A DNA stretch of 64,000 nucleotides from Ascaphus truei (taxonomy: Eukaryota; Chordata; Amphibia; Anura; Ascaphidae): positions 70,528,817 to 70,592,816 of the forward strand of contig CM071573.1 in the NCBI GenBank assembly GCA_036426205.1, read 5' to 3'. A program made the translations under genes and the position numbers. Positions within the stretch are counted from its first letter, which is position 1; each line of letters starts with the position of its first letter. Shown here piece after piece: positions 32,925 through 43,228 of this stretch. Below the pieces are notes generated by a model. It had not been told where the DNA came from. It worked only from the letters and a program-made list of their open reading frames with translations, and did not search any database.

Positions 32925-32975
32925 AGTACTAGCTGAGAGACCCGGCGTTGCCCGGGATGTAATTTTGGGGGGGGC
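32925..32975 (+). other. CCCGGCGTTGCCCGGG hairpin block
   Basis: ACTAGCTGAGAGACCCGGCG + TTGCCCGGGATGTAAT contains a perfect CCCGG...CCGGG stem. I recall near-identical blocks next to Penelope-like retroelements across animals, some of which hold hammerhead ribozyme cores. Here the core would be CTGAGAG rather than CTGATGA, so any ribozyme is degraded. The assignment is from memory and uncertain. Confidence 0.4.
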
Positions 32976-32994
32976 ATACGACAGGGTTAGGCTT

Positions 32995-33814
32995 CCCCCC
33001 CCCCCCTTGACAGCTAGGTGGGTGACTGAGTTGACTGAGTGTGTGGGTGACTGTGTGGGTGGGTGACACTTGACTGAGTGGGTGGGTGACACTTGACTGA
33101 GTGGGTGGGTGGGTTGGTGACTGAGTGGGTGACTTTGGGTCGGTGACTGGGTGGGTGACTTTGGGTCGGTTTGACTTTGGGTCGGTGGGTGGGTGGGTGA
33201 CTTTGGGTCGGTGGGTGGGTGACTTTGGGTCGGTGGGTGGGTGACTTTGGGTCGGTGGGTGGGTGGGTGACTTTGGGTCGGTGGGTGACTTTGGGTCGGT
33301 GGTTGGGTGGGTGAGTTGGGTCGGTGGGTGGGTGAGTTGGGTCGGGGGGTGGATGACTTTGGGTCAGTGGGTGGGTGACTTTGGGTCGGTGGGTGGGTGA
33401 CTTTGGGTCGGTGGGTGGGTGATTTTGGGTCGGTGGGTGGGTGACTTTGGGTCGGTGGGTGGGTGACTTTGGGTCGGTGGGTGGGTGACTCTGGGTTGGT
33501 GGGTGGGTGTGTGACTTTGGGTTGGTGGGTGACTTTGGGTGGGTGGGTGACTTTGGGTCAGTGGGTGGGTCGGTGACTGGGTGACTTTTTCAGGGTCGGT
33601 GACTGGGTGGGTCAGTGACTGGGGTCGGTGACTGGGTGGGTCAGTGAGTGGGTAGGTGGGGTCGGTGAGTGGGTGGGGTCGGTGAGTGGGTGGGTGGGGT
33701 CAGTGACTGGGTGGGTGAGTGTGAGACTGAATGGGTGGGTGAGTGTGAGACTGAATGGGTGGGTGAGTGTGAGACTGAATGGGTGGGTGAGTGGGAGACT
33801 GAATGGGTGGGTGA
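32995..33814 (+). repeat. GGGT/GTGAC minisatellite array
   Basis: Units of about 22 bp, GGTGGGTGACTTTGGGTCGG, with variants, changing at about 33620 to GTCGGTGACTGGGTGGGT and then to ~27-bp GAGACTGAATGGGTGGGTGA units. It runs directly into retrotransposon pol at 33815 with no spacer. Frames rich in WVG/VGGV are artefacts. Confidence 0.95.
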
Positions 33815-34879
33815 CCGTACCACCCCGAAGGAGATGCTTTGCCTGAACGATTCAACAGGACCTTGTTGGACATGCTCGGAACCCTGAAGTGTGCGCAGAA
33901 AACGGAATGGAGTCGACACGTAGAAGCTTTGGTACACGCGTACAACTGTACTCGCCATGAGTCCACTGGATTCTCCCCATACTTCCTCATGTTTGGGCGG
34001 GAGGCAAGACTCCCAGTAGATGTGCGTCTTCGAGTATCAACGGATGGGATACACAATGCTACCCATTTCAAGTATGTGCAAAGGCTAAAGGACAGTTTGC
34101 AGCAAGCGTACCAACAGGCTGAGAAGTCTACAGCTAAACTGAATGCTGGCAATAAGAGACGATATGACAAAGTCAAGTATCGGGAGCTACGTCCTGGGGA
34201 CGCTGTGTTGCTTCGTAATCTGGGAGTCCCCAGAAAACATAAACTGGCGGACCGGTGGAGAGACGGTGTATATAAAGTAGAGTCACAGATGCCGGGCCTC
34301 CCGGTCTATCGCATCAAAGACACTGACGGCCGGGTAAAGGTTTGGCATCGTAATCACCTTCTCCCCATCCCCCAAGTGGGAGACGAAGAAGCAGAAATAC
34401 TGGCCACACCGCTCAACGGTGAGTCCGACTTATCAGAGATGGGTCAAGAGACAGTAAATAATGAAACCCACTCTGAAACTCCTGAAGAACCTATGGAAGC
34501 ACCCTCTCAAAGGGACTATTCCACAGAAGGGTCATCTCCCGGAGGAGCTACGGGTAAAGGGCCCCGTAGACCAACGCCTACTAAGGTGGCACCAACAGGC
34601 CAGCCTTTGGATCCACAGAGCCCGTGCTTTGTGCCTAACAGAGACTGTTCAGAGACATTTCTCCCCTCAGGGGAAGAGGCTAAGCCTCAGGACTGTACTT
34701 ATTACTCCCCAGAGGGAGTTGCTGAAGAACAGCTCCGTAAGAGCCAAAGAGTCAGGTACCCTCCAAATCGAGTAACCTATGATCAAATTGGGGCACCCCA
34801 TTATGAGGCTCAGCAGTGGTCTCGGAGCAAAATCCAATCCGTGATTGTGATGCTCACAGAACTGTGTAACATTGTTTAA
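33815..34879 (+). pseudogene. Ty3/Gypsy pol, C-terminal integrase fragment
   Basis: An uninterrupted frame of about 354 codons ending in TAA. It opens in the integrase catalytic core with PYHPEGDALPERFNRTL; the Glu of ERFNRTL is the third acidic residue of the DDE triad. Then HAYNCTRHESTGFSPYFLMF and FGREARLPVD, typical of Gypsy integrases, and a GPY/F-like module (LADRWRDGVYKVESQ, VKVWHRNHLLPI). No chromodomain follows; the tail is acidic and low-complexity. Everything upstream, including gag, protease, RT, RNase H and the two Asp of the triad, is absent and replaced by a minisatellite. The remaining frame is intact, so the insertion is fairly young, but it cannot be active. Confidence 0.9.
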
Positions 34880-34987
34880 AGTTGATGCAATGTGCTAAGT
34901 TATATTCGTATAAGATGCATTTTTATTATATAACTGATGTATATAGTTTTGAAGTTGTGTCCCAAGCGAGGATGTTAGTTTTTTTAC

Positions 34988-34998
34988 CAGGGGGAGGA
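34988..34998 (+). other. polypurine tract of the Gypsy element
   Basis: AGGGGGAGGA directly before TGTAGCC, at the expected internal/LTR boundary. Confidence 0.7.
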
Positions 34999-36256
34999 TG
35001 TAGCCAGGTCCCCCCTGCCTGCCAAGCCCCCCCTCACCTTCCTGGCGATCACAGGTGCCGCCGAGCCTAATGGCGGTCCCGTCGGCCGCTCGGAAGAGTG
35101 GGGGCGGTCAGGATCCTGCTCGGGGGTTGCCGGGGACGCGTGTGGCCGGTTGTCAAGGCCGCGATCCCGTTGTCAGGGCTCCCGGCGCTCCCGAAGCAGG
35201 GCGGCGAGGGCGCCGCCATCTTCTATGTGTTCGCACATGCGCAGTGAGTCCCCGCATGCTGCGGCCAGCCAGGGACATTGCGCATGCGCAGTGACAGCGC
35301 ATGAGAGGCAGCCAATCAGGGGAGAGCTCACAGAAGGGACTACATCTCCCATGAGCCCCAGGACCGCCCCACGTGACCCCAGGGAGCCAATAGGGCTACA
35401 GCATCTCCCTGCAGGGGAGAATAGATACATTTCGCAGGCTTGGAGCACGCTAGTCAGTCGGCGTCAGGAGCAGCTAGGGGAAGGAGGTAGGGTGCAGGAG
35501 TCAGTGACTCCCTGCACTAGGCCAGCAGCCCCCTAGGCCCCAGATAGCCTGAATCACCAGTAGTTGAGTGTTGTAGGGACAGGCCCCAGGTTAGGGACCC
35601 CGCCCCTTACTACACAGAGTCAGTTAGGGACACAGCGGACGCCGCGCGTCCATCCAGAGGTTTGGGCTCAGACCTCCGCTGCCGCTGCAGCAGCCATCTG
35701 GGTGGGATCACCCTGGACGGTAGTTCCTGGATTCTTCAGCCTTCGGATCCTTTGTGAAGCTCCTTGGCAGGCCCGGGCACTGGAGTGCTCGGCAGGTAAC
35801 CATCAACAAGTGCACCAACGATCCTACATATATTACTAATACGGGACTAGTGGCTGCGCAGTCACACATATCATCTCCCTTTAAGGGTGCGGGACATATT
35901 GTGTGCGGTTATTGGACACGGGGTGGGATCACCCGGTGTAGGTGGGAACGTCCTGCGAGACGCAGTAGTCAGTGTCTCCTCTAGAGAGGGACACCTGTTG
36001 ATTTATGAATAAGTACATGCTATACAGTAAAGTCATTGGTTATTTTACATGCGGTGTGTAGTGATATATATATATTTATCCTGCGCGGAACCACTCCTCC
36101 TCTGGCGGGAGCCATCGCAGGTGGAGGCGTTGCACCACGAGATTGTGTTATATGTATGTACCCCAGGCTCCCAGAGCAGAGGCTTAGGCTCCTGAGAGCC
36201 ACACAGGTATACACAGCAGGTAGTAGCGTCTGTATTCACAGGGAATACCCGTTACA
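34999..36256 (+). mobile_element. 3' LTR of the truncated Gypsy element (1258 bp)
   Basis: TGTAGCCAGGTCC at the start, CCCGTTACA at the end. The CpG-rich U3 contains the NRF1-type palindrome TGCGCATGCGCA at 35279-35290 and a second ACATGCGCAGTGAG, plus AGCCAATAGGG (CCAAT box region). The reverse-oriented LTR at 37060-38764 shares the same blocks in order (AGCCAATAGGGCT, GATACATTT, GTGCAGG, GGTGGAGGCG.TGCACCA, GAGCCACACAGG). Confidence 0.85.
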
Positions 36257-36954
36257 TATATATATATATTTGTATGTATTATTCAAATTGGATTACAGCT
36301 GTGATTCTAATTGTGTCTAATATTAGCACCCATTCATCACAGCACTATCCACTTTTCTTTATTGCACCCTGTCCACTAGATGTCATTATTGCAGAACTTA
36401 GTCTAAAGTCCGGGAGATTAACCAGAATAGTGTCAGTGGTGCAAATGGAATATAAAGAGCATTTGGGACGTTGAAAAGATAAATACATTGTGTTTCATCT
36501 GCAATGAACACACCTGGCGTAGGCATATCAAAAAAGCAAGGTCTGTGTGAATGATACTTTTCCAGTGCAGGATTCCAATTCTAATGACGCTGTATTTAAC
36601 GTGCAGTCTCACATAGGATCAAACTGAGCTAATGGCAGAGACAGGTTTCATGGGGTAACACCAAGTGATTTATGAAAAACATTTCTATTTCATTTGTGGA
36701 AAGTCTGAAAGATCTCCCTGGCTTTCACTTCCGAAGGGTTACTGAACGAGGGATGATGGTCATAACGTGTTGCTCCCTTCTCTTGAAAAGATACTCCTAA
36801 TTATTCAGGCGGATGCGGCACGCCCTGTGTGACCATCAATAACATCGGGGAACTGATTAAGGAAAGATAAACGGGAAAAGTGTTGCAGGGGTTCGGCTAA
36901 CTGGCTTCTTGAGTTTTGGGTCACTATAGATTACAAGATGGTAATCAAGACTGC
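36257..36954. other. no recognised feature
   Basis: About 700 bp of AT-rich sequence starting with (TA)n and unassigned. Confidence 0.5.
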
Positions 36955-37055
36955 TGAGATTATAAGCTCTTCGGGGTAGGGAGTCCCCCTCGCATTGCTT
37001 ACATTTACTGTATGTCTGTAGCACTCACCCCAATATTGTCATCTTCAATGCTATA
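36955..37055 (+). mobile_element. L2-like tail, site of LTR insertion
   Basis: GATTATAAGCTCTTCGGGGT + AGGGAGTCCCC is an L2-type 3' end. It is interrupted at 37060 by the reverse-oriented LTR. Confidence 0.65.
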
Positions 37056-37059
37056 TATG

Positions 37060-38764
37060 TGTAGCCCTTTTTGTGAACCATACAGACCCACCCAATATCA
37101 CATTGGCCCCTCGTGGTCTAACCGGTCCCTTTCCCTGCAACACACCTGCTCTAAGGGACTACTGGTACTGCATAACCTGTGTGGCTCCAGGAGATCTGAG
37201 CCTCCGCTAGCTGGGAGCCTGGGGAAAACCCTTACCCTTACTTGGTGCAGCGCCTCCACTTACCCAGGATCCCCCGTTAGGAAAGATAGCCCTGAGTAAG
37301 AAATAACATAACACACGTATACGATAACCAATAACTAACTCTTTACTTAACACACATATAACACATTACATAACATCACATACCAGATGCTCTACCCGCA
37401 TCACCTCAACCCAATGTCTGGTGTTCCCCAACCAAGTGTCCTGTGATCACCCCACACCCAATGTCTCGTAACTCCTACGGAGGTCGTGGGTGACTGCGCA
37501 GTCACTATATTAAGCTAGGGCCCAGTTGGTGCACATATATTACTTCAGAGATACCTTCCGAGCACTCCGATGCTCGGGACCGCAACCACTTCTCAAAGGG
37601 TCAGACGTCCGTCTGATCCTTATTCCAGGTACTCTGCCGGTGGACCCCAACGAGGGTCCCACCGCTTCACGGGAACTGCAACCGGAACACGGCAACACCA
37701 ACCACGTGGGAACAGCAACCGCCTTCCTATCACTGACTACTGCTTGAGTGACAGCAACCCTAACCTAGGGCCTGTCCCTGAGAAACCGCAACCTAGGATG
37801 GCTTGAGGGAAACTCCTAGGGCCTGTGGACATAACCTGCCCCCCTTCCCCCAGCTACCCAGTCCTAACTGTAACTAACAACTAGCTATTAACTAGCTCAC
37901 CTGCAGCTGACACACCGCACACACTGCACGCACTGTGCCCAGCGCATACAGCGACACTACTCACAGGCAGCTGCAATCACACACAGCCCCTGGATCCCGC
38001 AGCAACCACACTGCTTGCACACTGTGCCTCTTTGACAGTGCCCACAGCTCTCTCCGCTGCGACACTGCCAAACCAGCACCTTCCACACTCAAGGGTCACC
38101 TCCCTAGCTAAGGCGTCCCTCTTCAGTTACCCCCTACCCTTTACCCGGGAATTGGGGCCTGCCTGGGAATCTAGGGAGGACCCTTACCTGATGCAGGAGC
38201 CACGCGCTCCCTGCACCCTTCCTACTCCTTCCTTCTCTTCTGCCTGACTGACTGTTGCAAAGCCCGGGAAATGTATCTCTTTTCCCGGGCTGAGCTTCCT
38301 TCAGCCCTATTGGCTACACTCAGGCACCTGATGCCTGTCTCCCTAAGCCTCCTGGGAATTGTAGTTCCCAGGGGCTGCCTAAAGCATTGGGGCCGCGTGC
38401 GCGCTTCCCTTGCGCATGCGCGAACCCCTAATGGCCGCCTAACTCTCTCTCCTACCTTCCCTACTCTCACGCGACCTCTCCGGGGCCTTCCCTGCGCTTT
38501 CTCCTTACTGCGCATGCGCGAGCTAACGCGCAATGGCGGCGCCCTCCTCTCAAGCCGCCGAGCCGGTGGCAACGCGATCGCGGCCTTAGCGACGGCCCGA
38601 TCGCGTCCCCGGCAACCGGCCTGCGCCTCGCAACGCTCTGCTCCCTGCACTGGCCCCCACCCTCGCGAAGTGCCGGCGGGTCCGTTGCAGCCTCCGGCGG
38701 CACCCGCGACCACCCGGTAAGCGCGGAGGGGGGCCAGAAAGCAAAAATATACCTCAGGGCTACA
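37060..38764 (-). mobile_element. solo Gypsy LTR, reverse orientation (1705 bp), TATG duplication
   Basis: On the minus strand it starts TGTAGCCCTGAGG and ends AAAAAGGGCTACA. TATG flanks both sides (37056-37059, 38765-38768), a 4-bp Gypsy-type duplication, so it is a complete solo LTR left by recombination. It contains two TGCGCATGCGCG NRF1-like sites (38411-38422, 38509-38520) and ACTACAATTCCCAGGAGGC (minus strand of ~38350-38368), a ZNF143-like motif. It is the same family as 34999-36256 but longer. A 214-codon minus-strand frame here is not a gene. Confidence 0.88.
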
Positions 38765-38768
38765 TATG

Positions 38769-39043
38769 AAAGAAAAATAATAATGAACGTCACACCGAAA
38801 ATCCTTTCTACCAATGCTACATGCCCCCCATATACAGTACGTTGCTGTATATATCCATAGCATCAAATAATGAGCTTAGTAGCGTCCACATTTTTGTTTT
38901 TAATATAGTTTAATAGAACAATACTTCAAAGACCTTGACATGTACGTTGTCTGGGTTCACTGTGGCTGGGGAAGAGCGTGGTTGCTTTATAATGAGTGAC
39001 ACTCACTCCAGATGAGTGATACCGGACATGTCTATAAACTAGG
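38769..39043. other. no recognised feature
   Basis: About 275 bp, unassigned. Confidence 0.5.
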
Positions 39044-39213
39044 AGTGGCCAAGTCCAGTCCTCAAGGGCCATCAACAGGTCAGGTTTTAAGGATATTCTT
39101 GCTTCAGCACAGATGGCTCAATCAGTTGATTGAGCCACCTGTGCTGAAGCAGGGATATCCTTAAAACCTGACCTGTTGGTGGCCCTTGAGGACTGGAGTT
39201 GGCCGCCCCTGCT
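39044..39213. mobile_element. family A palindromic MITE, near-consensus copy
   Basis: Left arm AGTGGCCAAGTCCAGTCCTC..GGTTTTAAGGATATTCTTGC; right arm GCAGGGATATCCTTAAAACC..GAGGACTGGAGTTGGCCGCC. The arms pair almost throughout, around ATCAGTTGATTGAG. Confidence 0.95.
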
Positions 39214-39584
39214 TTAGATTCCCATTACTTCTCATGCAGTATAGACAGACAGTGAGAAGATGCAAAAAAAGTGAACTTTAGAGCAGAAGTGTAAATAGAA
39301 TCTCACCTACGTGAGAAATTCCTCAACGTCTTAATTAATTGACTCAAGTTCTCTGACATCTCTAAGTGCTCAAAGTCAATCAAAAACACTAGACAGTAAA
39401 TCAGGCTTTCACTTGTCAATCAGTTGAAGAGTTAATTATAAATCGATGCACATTTGCACAGCCTATAATTCCAGGAATAATCTGTTTTCCATCACCCGTT
39501 CCTAATTTCACTTTTCTCTCATTAGGCGTTTATCCATCAGCCAGAACCAAATGAACTGAACAAGTCAGTGAGGTTATTTGGAAA

Positions 39585-39745
39585 TGGAAACTGTCCACTT
39601 ACTATTTTATACGGGGAGAGACGGGGTCGCCGACCTGTCGGAGACATGCAAATGCAGCACCAGTGGTGGTTTTATTTACTGCACGGGGGAGGGTTTTTGT
39701 CACTTTGTTTTACCCACCATAACTTTTTTAATGTCTGGTTATACC
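39585..39745 (+). mobile_element. family B repeat, 3' part
   Basis: GGGGAGAGACGGGGTCGCCG, GGAGACATGCAAATGCAGCA, then TTTTTGTCACTTTGTTTTAC + CCACCATAAC. Confidence 0.75.
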
Positions 39746-39820
39746 CACGTACCAACTTCAGGTTGCATAGCCAAAAGGTCGAAACAGCTGTCTGTGAGTA
39801 GGGTTACTGGCCATGCACTT

Positions 39821-40335
39821 CTTTAACCCAGGCTGTGCTGAAAAGCCATGTAATACGGCAGGCATACTGTAAGCTTATAAGGGGGCCTATGTTAAAAATG
39901 GATAAGGCTGAGGTTATAGTGCTCGCGACAGCACGCGTAGCGAGAACAACAGACCTCTTCTCTATGAGGCCGCCCATGGCAGATTTTTGAAAAGACAAAT
40001 AATTTTGTCTTTTCGTGCGATGGCCGCGTCATGTGAGTGGATCAGCCAATGAGGGTGAACCAGCCTGGTGATGCGTCCGCCACGCCTCCCCTTCGCCTCA
40101 GACCTCAGTGCAGGGATCGCTCGAGCGATAGTCGCGTACGCGCCCACTATAAACGAGCCCTAAGAAGTAAAGAGTGACGCACTGTGTTTATTTGCATGTC
40201 ATTACCCAGAATCCCTGGCTGCAGTGGAAGCACTGTTTGCTAAGCGATAATAGGGAAAGACAGGGTTGAAGACCTGAGACATGTGAATGCACCCCAAGCG
40301 GTGTTTTTATTTACTATTTTATATTGAAACTTTGC
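39821..40335 (+). mobile_element. family B repeat interrupted by a D-type MITE
   Basis: CCCAGGCTGTGCTGAAAAGC..GGCCTATGTTAAAAATGGA is split from AAGAAGTAAAGAGTGACGCA..TTATTTGCATGTCATTACCC. The 21320-21660 copy has these parts contiguous. Confidence 0.85.
39906..40160. mobile_element. D-type MITE with TAA duplication (PIF/Harbinger-like)
   Basis: Left GGCTGAGGTTATAGTGCTCG, right (reverse complement) GGGCTCGTTTATAGTGGGCG; TAA on both sides (39903-39905, 40161-40163). Insertion into family B is confirmed by the uninterrupted copy. Confidence 0.88.
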
Positions 40336-40368
40336 CCTTTGTCAGGGGTACATTACTTTGATGACAAA

Positions 40369-41028
40369 TGTAACCGGTGTTCCTCCACCCTAAGGGAGAT
40401 TCACTGTTACACGCTGTTGTGGTGCTCACCTGCAGGTTTACAGAAGGGCCTGAGCTTCCGCCAATGTTAGTTGAGGATGAACAGGACAGGCTTTTGGGAT
40501 CTGTAGCTCTCATCTTCGTCTGTGCAGCGCCTCCATTCCCACAGGGCCTATCAGAGATAGGTGCAGTCCCTGTAGAAAACCTCTTTTTCTCCCCCCGAAA
40601 GACTGCAGCCTCAGGCAGGAGTAAAAACAGAACTTGGTCTTTATTGAAGGTGCATCACAGCATGCAGCAAGCACGGCTCCACTATGTCCCTGGAGTCAAC
40701 CCCAAGGGCTTGAGGCCCCAGGAGTCTCTCCTTGTATGGGGTATATTCTCCCACTCCCCTAAGGGAGGGGATAGAAGGTGAACCAGAGCAATGGCTCCAC
40801 ACTTCAAATGTAGTTAGGTTGTTAGGAGCTGCAGCCCCTTTCTGTTACCAGGGGAGGGTCCCAGCTCTTAGCCCGGAGTGGGCAATACCTAGGCCTTAGG
40901 CACACACCCCCTGTCACTCAAGGGAGCTGTTTACTGCAGCAGGGTGTAGATCTAACCCTGACACTACGCTGGTACCAGGGCGTACGTGTTAGGCAGGGAA
41001 TTAGTAGCTCAGGGGGGAGCTTGCTACA
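40369..41028 (-). mobile_element. solo LTR, second family (660 bp), CAAA duplication
   Basis: TG..CA limits on the plus strand (TGTAACCGGTG...GCTTGCTACA), with CAAA at 40365-40368 and 41029-41032. Plus-strand GGTCTTTATTGAAGG near 40640 gives an AATAAA-like signal on the minus strand. It shares GGACAGGCTTTTGGG and CGCCTCCA blocks with 55087-55691. The 134-codon frame inside is not a gene. Confidence 0.85.
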
Positions 41029-41251
41029 CAAATATTCAGTGTTTATTTTTCAGATATATTTTTTTTAACAAAAAACAAGATTACTGGGTAGTACTGACAG
41101 ATGGAGCTGTCATACAGTACATAAGATTGCTGTATATCATTTCCATCTACTAAATGCAATACGTACACATTAAATAAAACATTATAACCACATGTGCTGT
41201 TATCCCCCCAAAAAATAATTATTTGATGTTTTCGTTTCTAATAAAAGGCTT

Positions 41252-41298
<47 letters not shown>

Positions 41299-41439
41299 AA
41301 CCCATTTAATTTTTACTTCCAAGATTTCCAAATATATAATCAATGCATGTATTTTTTTATGTTGTCTTGGATTCTACATTAGGAGAGTCAATTATTAATT
41401 TTAACAGATTTTTATATAGCACTGATAGAGAGCACAACT
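41029..41439. other. unassigned, with (ATT)n at 41258-41297
   Basis: A 40-bp (TTA)n microsatellite in otherwise unassigned AT-rich DNA. Confidence 0.7.
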
Positions 41440-41635
41440 GAATTGTATGTATGAATATCTTAATTTATATTGCGCCATTAATGTACACAGCGCTTCACAG
41501 CAGTAATACACGTTACAATCATATAAATAACAAATAATACAAATAACACATAATTGGCAGAAGTGTTTCAGGCATTAAAGTGACACTTAGGAATAGAAGT
41601 CCCTGTCCCGAAGAGCTCACAATCTAATTGACAGA
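41440..41635 (-). mobile_element. L2-like LINE 3' tail
   Basis: TATTGCGCCATTAATGTACA + CAGCGCTTCACAGCAG, then GTCCCTGTCCCGAAGAGCTC + ACAATCTAATTG. Confidence 0.88.
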
Positions 41636-41682
41636 AATAGTGATTCTCTGTCACAAATTGAGGCCCATATTAACTACTAGTC

Positions 41683-41840
41683 ATCTTTTTTCTTATATAG
41701 TGCTTACAATATACACGGTGCTGCACATAGAACTGTGCGACACAATTAGTCCCTTCGCTGAAGAGCTTACAATCAAATGGTGCCTTATGCACAGGGAGGT
41801 AAAGTGACTTTCCCAATGCCACAACGGGAGCTGACACTTT
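41683..41840 (-). mobile_element. second L2/MIR-type tail
   Basis: TATAGTGCTTACAATATACA, GTCCCTTCGCTGAAGAGCTT + ACAATCAAA, GGGAGGTAAAGTGACTTTCCC (reverse complement of GGGAAAGTCACTTTACCTCCC, the MIR/CORE block). Confidence 0.75.
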
Positions 41841-42927
41841 AATTTGAAGCAGGTTCCACTCACATCAAAAGGTGGTGACATCACCTGTGAGCAACTTCTT
41901 CAGCCCTAGAGCTGAGTCAGAAGAGACCTGTTGCCGACTCATTCAAGTAGCTGAGTAACCTGGCCAAATTCCAAAGGAGCCGGCATACTGGGTTCCAAAT
42001 ACTGGGACTTCCCACTGACGTCACTGTTACTCATTGGCTCATTCACAGTTGCCGGCAACTATTTCGATTTTTTTTTTATTTAAAAGAGGGACACAATGGG
42101 GCCCATTCTATAAGGCTTCATAACCCAATCATCGAGGCCTTTTCGCCCAATGCTATTCTGTAAGCCTCGATAAGTGGGCGATAAAGGCATAAATCGCCAA
42201 TTTTTTCAGCTGTCCAAAACACATCGCCGGGCGAGCGGCGATAAGCCACTTATCGGCAGGTTCTGAAACTCGTGCAATTCTAGTAGCCTCGATTAGTTTA
42301 TCGAGGCTAATCACGGCTCTAGAATGGCGAGTTTCTCCCAAAATCCTCACGCCAGGAAAAGTTGGTGGGAGGCTGGGGTGAAGCTGCTGAGAAAACGGCG
42401 AGGGAGGACAGAAAAAAAAAAGAATTTTTCCTGCATCGGATTGATGCCGAGGGTCTCCGGAGCTGACACCCATTAATATCAGCCCTGGAGACCCCCAGCA
42501 TCAATCCCATGCAATAAAAATGCATTTACAGGCAACTTAATTAACGCAGCGGCTAACCTATAAGGCAATGGAGGGGTTAACTACCAGTGCCATTTTTAAT
42601 GTGGGTGAAGGTGGCATTTGGCCCTTGGTGGGTGTTTAGGCCGTTCGTGGGTGGTTGCGGGTGGAGTTAACCCTTCATTACCTTCGTGGTTATTATCATT
42701 ATGGAAATTAAGGGGTTAACCCACCAAGGGCCACCAAGGTACATGAACCAACGGAATTGTCTTCAGTCCCATTGGCTGTAATACCATGTGATATAGCCAT
42801 GTGGTTTTAAGGATGTGACGTACCTCCCTTGGAGATGATGTCACATCCTTAAAAAAAATTAAAAAAGAGGTGGGCACATGTTGCAGCGTCCAATCGGATT
42901 GGAGCTGTACCATCTGACCCTAAAATG

Positions 42928-42950
42928 TGACGTCACATTCCCTATATAAG
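42928..42950 (+). promoter_or_regulatory. CRE plus TATA box inside the TIR element
   Basis: The palindromic CREB/ATF site TGACGTCA (42928-42935) is followed seven bases later by CTATATAAG (42942-42950). A transcription start near 42970-42980 would be expected, just before the ATG at 42984. Confidence 0.6.
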
Positions 42951-42969
42951 GCCTGTTCCGGCTCGCTTT

Positions 42970-43228
42970 AGCTCAAGAAGACGATGAGGCAACTTCTGTT
43001 GCTGGATTTTCCATGGGACTCTATTGGATTTAAAAAAAAGACGTTTAAAGAAAAGAAGGACAGAATGACAGATGAAGATAGAAGATGGTCGAAGAAGATC
43101 AAAGAAAGAAGATTTTTTTTTTACCTGATGCTGTTCTTTTAAGAGGATGGAGACGGATTGCGGGTAATGACGTCGCGGGTCGAGAGCTTCCCGATACGCC
43201 CGGATTCGGAGGATGAAGATTTCTAAAG
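42970..43228 (+). other. candidate 5' exon of the TIR element
   Basis: Downstream of the TATA box. The ATG at 42984 opens a frame of about 51 codons (MRQLLLLDFPWDSIGF, then Lys/Arg-rich). The exon would end at CTAAAG|GTAAGCC (43228/43229), a good donor. The peptide resembles nothing I know. Confidence 0.4.

Noticed and set aside
35150..35536. 128-codon plus-strand frame
   Set aside because: Within the Gypsy 3' LTR; no similarity to a known protein.
38222..38866. 214-codon minus-strand frame, the second longest
   Set aside because: It lies across the GC-rich part of a solo LTR and its boundary. GC-rich LTRs lack stops by chance.
40377..40781. 134-codon plus-strand frame
   Set aside because: Inside a solo LTR bounded by CAAA duplications.
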